In this document: positions 1-7,812 of the stretch, in pieces
How the letters are laid out: every line of letters begins with the position of its first letter
Numbering within the stretch: position 1 is the stretch's first letter
Source: Pirellula sp.
GTDB taxonomy: Bacteria > Planctomycetota > Planctomycetia > Pirellulales > PNKZ01
Reading direction: 5' to 3'
NCBI GenBank assembly: GCA_013822735.1
Contig: PNKZ01000008.1
Location: 1-64,000 of the forward strand
DNA length: 64,000 bases
The notes under the pieces: model-generated
The model's input: the letters and a program-made list of their open reading frames with translations, nothing else
Told to the model about the DNA's origin: nothing
Databases searched by the model: none
Translations under genes and position numbers: made by a program

Positions 1-2556
1 CAAGCTTCCCGCAGCGCGACCCTCACCTGCCCTCTGGGCATCCTCTCCCAGCGGGAGAGGAGTTTTCGTTTCCGCCCCGCGCGCGAAATGCTCGGCCACA
101 CGCGTGATGATTTCTTGTTTAATCAGATCGGCAGTCTTAACGGGAGCCCGGCTGACTTTGTCGTTGGCGATTAGATTCAGAAAGTATGCGTCATTTCGGG
201 CCGCGGCGCAGGTCGCGGCGTCGGCCAAAACGCGGTCACTGGTCCAGCGGTCTTCGAAGAAAAACAATTGAAGTTTTTCCGCCGCATCATGACTTGGCTC
301 CGCATCAGCCAGCGTCAAAAGCCATCGGCACAGGCCCTGTTCCTCGCTTCCCCGAGCGTCAGGAAGTGTCGCTACGGCCGCACGTCCTAATACTCCGCGT
401 TCCGTCGACAATCGGAGGGCCTCAAGCCGCCAGAACATATTCGTGTTCTTCAATTGCGCATCGAGTTCATCCTGCCCTGCACGGGCTAACGAAATGGCCG
501 GTCCTTCCTTCCACCCCTTCGGCACCACGCGGAACACGCGGCCGTGCCGCTTATCGCGGAGTTCCGTCTCGTACGCGTTTCCCTTGCCGGTCTGAAAGCC
601 GACCGGCGTTGGGTTGTGCTGCACGATGTAGTTGTACCAATCGAGAACCCAAACGTTGCCGTCGGGGCCGACTTCGGCCATGACCGGGGCGGCCCATTCG
701 TCGTCGCTTGCCACGAGGTTCCAGGCATTGCGGCTGCGGAAGCCGGCGCCGTTGGGCTCCAAGACGAACGTCGCCACGAGATGGCCCGTCGGTTCGCAAA
801 CGAACGCCGTCCGGTTCCAGTAGGCCTGCGGATAGTTGCGGGCCGTATAGAGGGCATGGCCGGCGGCGGCCGTGAAGCCGCCGTGGTGGTCGACTTGGCG
901 AACGTTTTCCGTGACGGGGTCGAAATGATTGTCGGCGGCGATCCCTCCGAGCGTCGGCGCCGACCAGCCGCGGACCGCTTCGTAGTAGCGATTCGGAATC
1001 GGCATAAACTCGCTTGGGTTGCCGTTGGCCGTGCTGCCGAAGATCAAACCTTCTTCGCTGATCCCGAGGCCCCAGGTGTTGTTGTTCGTCGAGCGAATGA
1101 ATTCGAGATCGGTGACGATCGGATCGTCGTCGTTCGAGAGGCGGAAGCGGAAGAAGCCCATGCGGAACGTACCGAACACTTTCGCAGGACCTTTCGCCGA
1201 GGCCGGCCGTGTCGGCGTGGAGTTGTTGTAGCCCTGCATGGCCCAATACCAGTTGTCGAGGCCGTAGCGGAAGTTGCTGACGCCGCCATGCGTGTCGCCC
1301 GCCGCCCAACCGGTGAGGAGCACCTTGCGGGTGTCGGCCTTGTCGTCGCCGTCGGTGTCGCGGAGATACAGCGTTTCGGTGGCGTTCTGCACGATGACGC
1401 CGCCGCGATGAAAGGCGAGCGTCGTGGGGATGCTGAGCTCTTCGGCGAACACCGTGAACTTGTCGGCCCGACCGTCGCCGTCGGTGTCTTCGCAGATGCG
1501 AATGCGATCGCGGCCTTTCCCCTCGGGCGCGAGCTCGTTCGGGTAGTCGACCGTTTCGCAGAGCCAGAGCCGGCCGCGGGCGTCCCACGTCATGGCGAGC
1601 GACTTACCGATATCGGGCTCGGCCGCGAAGAGGCGGAGTTCGAAGTCGTCGGGATGGACGTAGTGCTTGAGCGATTCTTCCGGCGAGAGCGGAAGCTGCA
1701 TCTTGTTCCACGCGCCGTCTCCCTTGCGCGGCCCACCGGCGGGGTAGAACGGCACCTTCGCTTCGACGTATTCAAACGGCTTCACGTCGGTGCGCGGGGC
1801 CGTCATCTTCGGCTGGTACGCGGCGAGATCAGAGTAGGGGCCGGCCAGTTGCGGATCGTCGCCGCAGGCCCAACGGATGCCGCGCTCGACGAGGTTGTGA
1901 AAGCCGGCGTGCGACCAAGTGCGCTCGTCGTGCCCCCAAGCCGTGTAGAAGACGCGACCTTTCGCGTGCGTGCGCGTCCAGGTCCAAGGCTCGGCATGCG
2001 GTAGGCCTTCGTTACCGGGTTCTTCGTGGGTTTCCAGCACTACGCGGTTGGCTTCGTTGTGCTTCGTGTGGTGATACGTTTCGTCGAAACTTTCGAACCC
2101 GGCGAACCCACGCATGATTTCATGGTCGGGCTGGGCGATCGCGGTGCGCATCACCTCTTTGCCGTGCCTCTGAAACTGCCCGCCGACGAGCTCGACATAC
2201 TTGGGCGAATTGCGAAAGCAGAACGACGCGCAATGCAGCGGAATGAAACCGTGCCCGGCCGCGACGTATTCCAAGAGCGCGGTTTCCTGCTCGGGCTCGA
2301 TGGCGTCGATATTCGCGTAGACGACGAGGCCGTCGTATTTGGCGAGCGTTTCCGGGTTGAGATCGCCGACGTTCTCGGTGTACGTGAGCTTGACGCCCCG
2401 CGCGTCGAGCACCGGCTGCAACTGCGCGAACCGCGCCGCAGGCTGATGATGCCCGCGATCGCCGAGGAAGAGGAGGTTGAGGTCGCGCGCGTGGGCCGAA
2501 GCGGCACTTGTGATGCAGCACCACACGGCGGCGAAGCTGAAGAGAGATCGCATCAT
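1..2556 (-). CDS. ThuA domain fused to PVC-type membrane-bound dehydrogenase (3' end outside window)
   Basis: The minus-strand frame is open from an ATG at 2556 to position 1, so at least 852 residues are present and the C-terminus is missing. A signal peptide comes first. It is followed by a ThuA-like (trehalose-utilisation, glutamine-amidotransferase-like) domain at about residues 28-245, with the family strings THEEPGNEGLPHAEPWTW and FYTAWGHDERTWSH. From about residue 290 the protein matches the PVC-type membrane-bound dehydrogenase beta-propeller (LAMTWDARGRLWLCETVDYP, RIRICEDTDGDGRADKF, VLDWYNYIVQHNPTP). In this family such proteins often end in HEAT repeats and a haem-binding domain, which would lie beyond the edge. 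The probable role is periplasmic carbohydrate oxidation; the substrate is unknown. Two ATGs are adjacent at the start; I took the first. Near the window edge the frame reads through a GC-rich palindromic repeat (encoding PLPLGED and following residues). Confidence 0.88.
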   Translation of the reverse strand, partial: MMRSLFSFAAVWCCITSAASAHARDLNLLFLGDRGHHQPAARFAQLQPVLDARGVKLTYTENVGDLNPETLAKYDGLVVYANIDAIEPEQETALLEYVAAGHGFIPLHCASFCFRNSPKYVELVGGQFQRHGKEVMRTAIAQPDHEIMRGFAGFESFDETYHHTKHNEANRVVLETHEEPGNEGLPHAEPWTWTRTHAKGRVFYTAWGHDERTWSHAGFHNLVERGIRWACGDDPQLAGPYSDLAAYQPKMTAPRTDVKPFEYVEAKVPFYPAGGPRKGDGAWNKMQLPLSPEESLKHYVHPDDFELRLFAAEPDIGKSLAMTWDARGRLWLCETVDYPNELAPEGKGRDRIRICEDTDGDGRADKFTVFAEELSIPTTLAFHRGGVIVQNATETLYLRDTDGDDKADTRKVLLTGWAAGDTHGGVSNFRYGLDNWYWAMQGYNNSTPTRPASAKGPAKVFGTFRMGFFRFRLSNDDDPIVTDLEFIRSTNNNTWGLGISEEGLIFGSTANGNPSEFMPIPNRYYEAVRGWSAPTLGGIAADNHFDPVTENVRQVDHHGGFTAAAGHALYTARNYPQAYWNRTAFVCEPTGHLVATFVLEPNGAGFRSRNAWNLVASDDEWAAPVMAEVGPDGNVWVLDWYNYIVQHNPTPVGFQTGKGNAYETELRDKRHGRVFRVVPKGWKEGPAISLARAGQDELDAQLKNTNMFWRLEALRLSTERGVLGRAAVATLPDARGSEEQGLCRWLLTLADAEPSHDAAEKLQLFFFEDRWTSDRVLADAATCAAARNDAYFLNLIANDKVSRAPVKTADLIKQEIITRVAEHFARGAETKTPLPLGEDAQRAGEGRAAGSL

Positions 2557-2575
2557 AAAATGCTTCTTGTTTGGT

Positions 2576-2643
2576 CCCCTCGCCCCCGAAGCGACGATGG
2601 AGATGTGAAGTGATTGTTCGGGGGAGAGGGATAGGGTGAGGGG
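2576..2643. repeat. Palindromic intergenic repeat, CCCCTCGCCCCCGAA type
   Basis: CCCCTCGCCCCCGAA at the left is matched by TTCGGGGGAGAGGG and a trailing GGGTGAGGGG at the right, giving an imperfect hairpin. It lies just upstream of the ThuA/dehydrogenase start. The same word style (CCTCACC...CTCTCCC...GGGAGAGG) occurs inside that gene at about 21-60, so this may be a dispersed family. No transposase is nearby. Confidence 0.6.
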
Positions 2644-2649
2644 ACGGAA

Positions 2650-2729
2650 ATGCTGAATGACTGAGTGCTGAATGCTGAACAGGAGAGGGGAAAACTCTTA
2701 TTCAGCATTCAGCACTCAGCATTCAGCAT
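2650..2729. repeat. Long inverted repeat of ATGCTGAA units downstream of the Gfo/Idh/MocA gene
   Basis: The left arm 2650-2679 is built from ATGCTGAA and GAGTGCTGAA words. It is the reverse complement of the right arm 2701-2729 apart from one inserted base, so a stem of about 29 bp around a 21-nt loop is possible. It sits directly after the stop codon (2738) of the minus-strand oxidoreductase gene and may protect or terminate that transcript. The arms also contain direct ATTCAGC repeats. Confidence 0.75.
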
Positions 2730-2737
2730 TCGCAACT

Positions 2738-3856
2738 TTAGCCGATCGTAAACTCCGGCAGTCGCACGATCTCGCCTCCCTTGAGCGCCGACTCGTGGGC
2801 GCAGATGCCGACGCAGGTCCAGTTGGCGCTCGTGACCGCGTTCGGCCAGGGGTCGCGGTTTTGCGACAGGGCCTGGAGCATTTCGTTCACCATGTGCGGG
2901 TGCGAGCCGCCGTGGCCGCCTCCCTGCAGGAACGAGAGATGTTCGGCGTCCTGGATATGTTGCGGCAGCGTGAACTTGCGGATCGGCTCCGGCAGCAGAT
3001 GGGCAAAGTCGGGCACGGTGACCTTTTCCGGAATCTCCGGCTCCGGCTTTTTCGCCGTGTGGAGGATGTGGGGCTCGTGCTCGACGAGGGTCCATTCGAA
3101 GCTGCGCTTCGTGCCGTAGACGTCGAAGCTTTCGCGATACTGGCGGGCGACGTCGTAGAGGAACCGCCAGATGTGGGCCGTGAGATCGCTGTCTTTCACT
3201 TTGATGTGGCACGTTTCGACGGCGAATTTGTTGCCGGACTTTTGGGCGATGTCGTCGCGCACGGTGCCGGAGCCGAAGCAACTGACGTACTCCGCCTTGC
3301 CGTCGAGCAGCCCAAGGCAGGGGCTGACGACGTGCGTCGCATAGTGCATGGGGATCATCCGTTCCCAATAGTCGGGCCAGCCGTCCATGTCTTGCGGATG
3401 CGAGGCAGCGAGGTGCTGGATCTTTCCCAACTCGCCGCGCTGGTACATATCTTTGATGAAGAGGAACTCGCGCGAGTAGACGACGGTCTCGGCCATCATG
3501 TACTTCAGGCCGGTTTGCTTGACGAGGTCGACGATGGTGCGGCAGTCTTCGATGTTGGTCGCCATCGGCACCGTGCACATGACGTGCTTGCCGGCCTTGA
3601 GCGCGGCGATCGACATGGGGGCGTGGTCGGGGATGGGCGAGTTGATGTGGACGAAGTCGATGCCGGGATCTTTGAGCAGTTCGTCGTAGCTCGTGTAGCG
3701 CCGCTCGACGCCGTAGCGGTTGCCGACTTGGTCGAGCTTCTCGCGATTGCGCTGGCAGAGGGCGTAGACGTTGCCCAGCGGATGGGCTTGATAGATCGGC
3801 AGAAATTCGGCGCCGAAGCCGAGGCCGACGAGCGCGACGTTGTAGGGTTTGGTCAT
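2738..3856 (-). CDS. Gfo/Idh/MocA family oxidoreductase
   Basis: This 372-aa protein starts directly with an NAD(P)-binding Rossmann segment (VALVGLGFGAEFLP, residues 7-20). It has no signal peptide, so it is probably cytoplasmic. Residues of about 70-100 carry the substrate-side pattern of the family (FVHINSPIPDHAPMSIAAL, then a GKHVMCTVPMATN segment in place of the usual EKP motif). The length is normal for this family of sugar or polyol dehydrogenases. The gene is divergent from the XylR-like regulator at 4120, with a 263-bp shared upstream region, and a sugar-isomerase-like gene lies beyond. This suggests a sugar or polyol catabolic set, but the substrate cannot be read from the sequence. 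The TVPMA variant of the EKP motif is notable. Confidence 0.88.
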   Translation of the reverse strand: MTKPYNVALVGLGFGAEFLPIYQAHPLGNVYALCQRNREKLDQVGNRYGVERRYTSYDELLKDPGIDFVHINSPIPDHAPMSIAALKAGKHVMCTVPMATNIEDCRTIVDLVKQTGLKYMMAETVVYSREFLFIKDMYQRGELGKIQHLAASHPQDMDGWPDYWERMIPMHYATHVVSPCLGLLDGKAEYVSCFGSGTVRDDIAQKSGNKFAVETCHIKVKDSDLTAHIWRFLYDVARQYRESFDVYGTKRSFEWTLVEHEPHILHTAKKPEPEIPEKVTVPDFAHLLPEPIRKFTLPQHIQDAEHLSFLQGGGHGGSHPHMVNEMLQALSQNRDPWPNAVTSANWTCVGICAHESALKGGEIVRLPEFTIG

Positions 3857-4119
3857 GGCGGAAGGTGCAGGTGGATGGCGAGGAGGGAGTACGACGCGGC
3901 GTGTGCGCGACGCGATGCTTGTAAACTACGTGCCGGGCAAGGGGAAAGCCATGAGAATTCGGCGGCGGCGAAATGAGTTTTTTTACCGCCGGGCGACGCA
4001 GATTTGTGGCGTTTCTCTTGTGCTTTGCGGAGGCATTGGGCAAAGTGGAAGCTTGCGAATGAGAAAACTTACGCCCCGAGCGCGCGCGGGCTGACGCATA
4101 TCAGGATCCGCCCTCCGAG

Positions 4120-5283
4120 TTGTGTATGAAGAGCCGGCCGGTCGTCGCCCTGCTAATCGAAACGTCGAACGCCTATGCCCGCGGGTTGCTGGAGGGGATC
4201 GTGTCGTACGTGCGGCGTCACGAGCCGTGGTCGCTCTACCTGCCCGAGATGCGTCGCGGCGAGGTGCCGAAGGATTGGCCCGCGCGCTGGAAGGGAGACG
4301 GCATCATCGCGCGGATTGAGAATGTGGAGACGGCCCGGGCCGTGCGACGGGCGAAGCTGCCGACGGTCGACCTGAGCGCGGGGCGGCACCTGCCGCAGGT
4401 GCCGTGGGTGGAAACGGACGATGCCGCCATCGCGCGGCTGGCTGTGGAACATCTGGCGGAACGGGGATTTCGCAACTTCGCCTATTGCGGCGATCGGCAA
4501 TTTGCCTGGTCGCGCGGGCGCGAAGAGGTGTTTGCCGCGGCGGTTCGCGAGCGCGGCGGGAAGTGCGAAGTGTGGAACTCCGCGACGCCCGACCGCGTGG
4601 GAGCTTCGTGGTCGACCGAACATCGGCGGTTGGGAGAATGGGTGCAAGGGCTGCCGAAGCCGGTCGGCATTTTGGCGTGTTACGACATCCAGGCCCAGCG
4701 GCTCTTGGACGCCTGCCGCGAGGTGGGAACAGCCGTACCTGAGGAAGCCGCGGTGCTGGGCGTCGATGACGATCGGTTGCTTTGCGATCTTTGCTCGCCG
4801 CCGCTTTCGAGCATCGTGCCGAACACCCGACGCACCGGCTACGCGGCCGCGGAGACGCTCGACCGACTAATGCGCGGGGAAGCGCCCGCGAGCGAGGCGC
4901 AGCTGATCCCGCCGCTGGGCGTGGCCACGCGGCAATCGACGGACATTCTGGCGATTGACGACCGGGACGTAGCCTCGGCCGTGCGGTTTATTCGCGAGCA
5001 TGCGTGTGACGGGATTCAGGTCGGCGACGTGTTGCGGCAGGTACCGCTCTCGCGACGCGTGCTGGAGAGTCGGTTTCGCAAGCTCGTGGGCCGGACGCCG
5101 CACGATGAGATCCTGCGGATCAAGCTCGACCGCGTGAAGCGGCTGCTTACGGAAACCGATCTCACACTGGAAACCGTGGCCGATCGGGCAGGTTTTCGGC
5201 ATGTGGAATACCTGAGCGTGGCGTTCAAGCGGGTAACGGGCATGCCGCCGAGCCGATATCGCGACGAGCATGCGATCGGCTGA
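4120..5283 (+). CDS. XylR-like AraC-family transcriptional regulator
   Basis: This 387-aa protein has the XylR layout. An N-terminal LacI/periplasmic-binding-like sensor domain covers about residues 8-270 (VALLIETSNAYARGLLEGI at its start). A C-terminal AraC/XylS DNA-binding domain with two helix-turn-helix units covers about 285-385 (LSRRVLESRFRKLVGRTP and VADRAGFRHVEYLSVAFKR). The family binds a sugar ligand and activates catabolic genes. The start is GTG at 4120 or ATG at 4126, two codons later. It faces away from the oxidoreductase gene at 2738-3856, which is its likeliest target. I see no clear operator, but GCGGCG/CCGCCG arms flank a T-run near 3960-3995 in the shared upstream region. 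Confidence 0.9.
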   Translation: MCMKSRPVVALLIETSNAYARGLLEGIVSYVRRHEPWSLYLPEMRRGEVPKDWPARWKGDGIIARIENVETARAVRRAKLPTVDLSAGRHLPQVPWVETDDAAIARLAVEHLAERGFRNFAYCGDRQFAWSRGREEVFAAAVRERGGKCEVWNSATPDRVGASWSTEHRRLGEWVQGLPKPVGILACYDIQAQRLLDACREVGTAVPEEAAVLGVDDDRLLCDLCSPPLSSIVPNTRRTGYAAAETLDRLMRGEAPASEAQLIPPLGVATRQSTDILAIDDRDVASAVRFIREHACDGIQVGDVLRQVPLSRRVLESRFRKLVGRTPHDEILRIKLDRVKRLLTETDLTLETVADRAGFRHVEYLSVAFKRVTGMPPSRYRDEHAIG

Positions 5284-5315
5284 CCGTGCGGCCGGTGCGC
5301 GAACGCACGACCTGC

Positions 5316-6239
5316 TCAACTGCGCTTGCCGATAAATTGCCGCAAGTACGCCCCGCTCTGACGAAGCGCGGTCTTGCGAAGTTCCAGCGTCTTCTCATAG
5401 GCCCTATCTTCCACTTCGATGCAGACGGGGCCGTCATACCCGACGTCGCCGAGCACGGAGATGAACTGCCCCCAATCGACGTCGCCCAGTCCGGGAAGTT
5501 TCGGGCTGTGATACTCCAGCGGATGTGCGAGTATGCCGACGTCGTTTAAGCGGTGCTTGTCGACGCGGGCATCCTTCGCGTGGACATGGAACAGCTTCGA
5601 CGCAAAGTCGCGGAGCGGCGCAAGATAGTCCATCTGCTGCCAGACCATGTGCGACGGATCGTAGTTGAGCCCGATATTCGGGCTATCTAGCTCCGCGAAC
5701 ATGCGCCGCCACAGGGCCGGCGTCGTCGCAAGGTTCTTGCCGCCGGGCCATTCGTCGCGAGTGAAAAGCATCGGGCAGTTTTCGATGCCGATGCGAACAT
5801 CTTCGCGCTCGGCGAGCCGAACAAGCGGCTTCCAGACTTCGACAAAGCGCGGCCAGTTGTCGTCGACCGACAAGCACGGGTCGCGGCCGATAAACGTATT
5901 GGCCTGGCGGACTCCCAGCAGCGCTGAGGCGCGAATCAAATGCTCGATCTGCCGGCAGGCGACATCACGTTCGGCTTCGTCGGCTGCGAGAGGATTCGGA
6001 TAGTAGCCCAGGCCGCTGATGGAAACGCCGGACGCCTCGGTAAGAGAGCGAACTCGCGCGGCCTCGGCGTCGCCAAAACCTGCTACGTCGAGATGCGTGA
6101 CGCCGGCGTAACGTCGCTCCGCTTTGCCGACCGGCCAACACATCACTTCGACACAGTCAAAACCCGCCTCGGCCGCAAAGGCGAGGACTTCCTCCAGAGT
6201 GAACTCCGGCAAGATCGCACTGACAAATCCGAGTTGCAC
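5316..6239 (-). CDS. Sugar phosphate isomerase/epimerase (AP endonuclease family 2 fold)
   Basis: This 307-aa TIM-barrel protein starts [19 protein letters not shown] and has no signal peptide. Candidate metal-binding residues match the xylose isomerase-like/AP endonuclease 2 fold: Glu in RIGIENCP (about 160), Asp and His in NYDPSHMVW (about 203), His in LFHVHAKD (about 228) and a C-terminal Glu in CIEVEDR (about 283). Members isomerise or epimerise sugars or inositol derivatives, often beside Gfo/Idh/MocA dehydrogenases as seen here. It is convergent with the XylR-like gene, 32 bp away. The substrate is unknown. Confidence 0.88.
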   Translation of the reverse strand: MQLGFVSAILPEFTLEEVLAFAAEAGFDCVEVMCWPVGKAERRYAGVTHLDVAGFGDAEAARVRSLTEASGVSISGLGYYPNPLAADEAERDVACRQIEHLIRASALLGVRQANTFIGRDPCLSVDDNWPRFVEVWKPLVRLAEREDVRIGIENCPMLFTRDEWPGGKNLATTPALWRRMFAELDSPNIGLNYDPSHMVWQQMDYLAPLRDFASKLFHVHAKDARVDKHRLNDVGILAHPLEYHSPKLPGLGDVDWGQFISVLGDVGYDGPVCIEVEDRAYEKTLELRKTALRQSGAYLRQFIGKRS

Positions 6240-6458
6240 GCGATACTCCTAGACGATAGCCGACGCCCTAGGACGTCTTACTGAACGCGCTCGATTTTCG
6301 ACCGCGCCACGCCGCGCGTCAAACGGGTCGAAAACTCATGACAGGCGCGGGCACCACAGGCATCCGAGCGCGCTTTGCGGATTTCCGCGTTCGGTGTACG
6401 ATGTCGCTGCTCCGCAAGCGAGGCCATTTGCTCCTATTTTTTCTTCGACGGACGGACC

Positions 6459-7769
6459 ATGTCGACGCTCACCGAATCGCCCAAATCATCGCAAAACTCT
6501 GCGGCTTCACTCGAATTCTTTAAGCACCTCACGGCCAAGTATCCGCCTACGGAAGTCGCGGTGCGGTGCTGGGACGGCGGCGAGATTCTCCCCTCGGGCG
6601 GCAAGCCGATTCGGGCGACGCTCGTGCTCAATCACCCCGGCTCATTGCGGCAGGTCTTTTGGCCTTTCAACAAAGCGGCGATGGGGGAGGGCTACATCTT
6701 CGACGATATCGACATCGAAGGAGAGATCGAGCCGTTTCTTGAATATTTCCTGGAGATGCGGGCTCGTTGCGTTCCGGAAGACCTGTCTTCAAAGCTCGCG
6801 CTCTTTCGCAAGCTATTGGCTTTGCCGAACGAGGCGCGACCGCGGACCAATCGCGCCGCCGACGTAAGCGGGAAGCACCGCTCGGAAAGTCGCGACCAGC
6901 AGGCCATTGAATACCATTACGACGGCCCGCCGAGCGAATTCTATCGGCTGTTCCTCGGCAAGTACATGCAATACACCTGCAACTACTTCATGTCGCCCGA
7001 TGAGGACATCGATACGGCTCAGGAGCGCAAGCTCGAACATATCTGCCGGAAGCTCAACCTGAAGCCGGGCGAGCGCCTGATCGACTTCGGTTGCGGCTGG
7101 GGCGGCTTGATCACTTACGCCGCGAAACACTACGGCGTCGAAGCCGTGGGCGTTTCGATTAGCAAAGAGCAAATCAAGTGGATTAATCGCCTCGTTGAAG
7201 AAGAAGGTCTGCAGGGGCGTTGCCGCGTGGAGTATTGCGACTATCGGCGATTCCCGGAAACGCAACCGTTCGATAAGGCCGTGAGCGTCGGCTTCATCGA
7301 ACACTTGGGCCTGAAAATGATGCCGACGTTCTTCGGCAAGGTCATGCGGCTCTTGAAGCCGGGCGGACTGTACCTGCATCACGGTATCACGATGCGTCCC
7401 TTCGGCAAATTCCCGCCGTGGCGCAAGTTTGCACAGAAGTACGTATTTCCCGACGGCGAGCTCGTGCCGATCAACGACACGCTCACGGAGCTCGCGCGTG
7501 CGGGCCTCGAGATTCGCGATGTTGAAAGCCTCCGCGAGCATTACATCTACACGCTGCGCCGCTGGCGGGAGTTGCTCGAACAGAATCACGACGAAGCGGT
7601 TCGCTTGACCGATGAAGTGAACTACCGGATCTTCCGGGTGTATTTTGCCGGAGCAACGCTGGGCTTCCGCAACCATACGTACAATTTGAATCAAACGCTG
7701 ACCGTGAAATCAGGCAACGCCGAAAGCGGGCTGCCGCTAACGCGCGCCGCTTGGTATCGCGACGTTTAG
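6459..7769 (+). CDS. Cyclopropane-fatty-acyl-phospholipid synthase-like SAM methyltransferase
   Basis: From ATG 6459 the product is 436 aa; the frame extends upstream to 6375 but that part is not protein-like. The C-terminal two thirds is a Cfa-type methyltransferase with a CNYFMSPDEDIDTAQERKL segment followed by the SAM-binding loop FGCGWGGLITYAAKHYGVEA. Both closely follow Cfa of enterobacteria. The N-terminal part (about residues 1-140) matches the lipid-binding domain of this family. The expected reaction is transfer of a SAM-derived carbon to an unsaturated fatty acyl chain of a membrane phospholipid. A true Cfa and a related fatty-acid methyltransferase cannot be told apart here. It stands alone. 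Confidence 0.88.
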   Translation: MSTLTESPKSSQNSAASLEFFKHLTAKYPPTEVAVRCWDGGEILPSGGKPIRATLVLNHPGSLRQVFWPFNKAAMGEGYIFDDIDIEGEIEPFLEYFLEMRARCVPEDLSSKLALFRKLLALPNEARPRTNRAADVSGKHRSESRDQQAIEYHYDGPPSEFYRLFLGKYMQYTCNYFMSPDEDIDTAQERKLEHICRKLNLKPGERLIDFGCGWGGLITYAAKHYGVEAVGVSISKEQIKWINRLVEEEGLQGRCRVEYCDYRRFPETQPFDKAVSVGFIEHLGLKMMPTFFGKVMRLLKPGGLYLHHGITMRPFGKFPPWRKFAQKYVFPDGELVPINDTLTELARAGLEIRDVESLREHYIYTLRRWRELLEQNHDEAVRLTDEVNYRIFRVYFAGATLGFRNHTYNLNQTLTVKSGNAESGLPLTRAAWYRDV

Positions 7770-7812
7770 AACGTCGCGAGGGTCGCGATCGGCTGTCGGC
7801 GACTAGCCGAAG

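Noticed and set aside
544-2004. 486-aa plus-strand frame
   Set aside because: It is the antisense shadow of the ThuA/dehydrogenase gene. The minus-strand frame has family motifs and no stops, while this one has none.
2709-4043. 444-aa minus-strand frame overlapping the oxidoreductase
   Set aside because: Arg/Pro-rich low-complexity sequence in another frame of the same strand as the real Gfo/Idh/MocA gene.
6813-7694. 293-aa minus-strand frame
   Set aside because: Antisense to the Cfa-like gene, without motifs.
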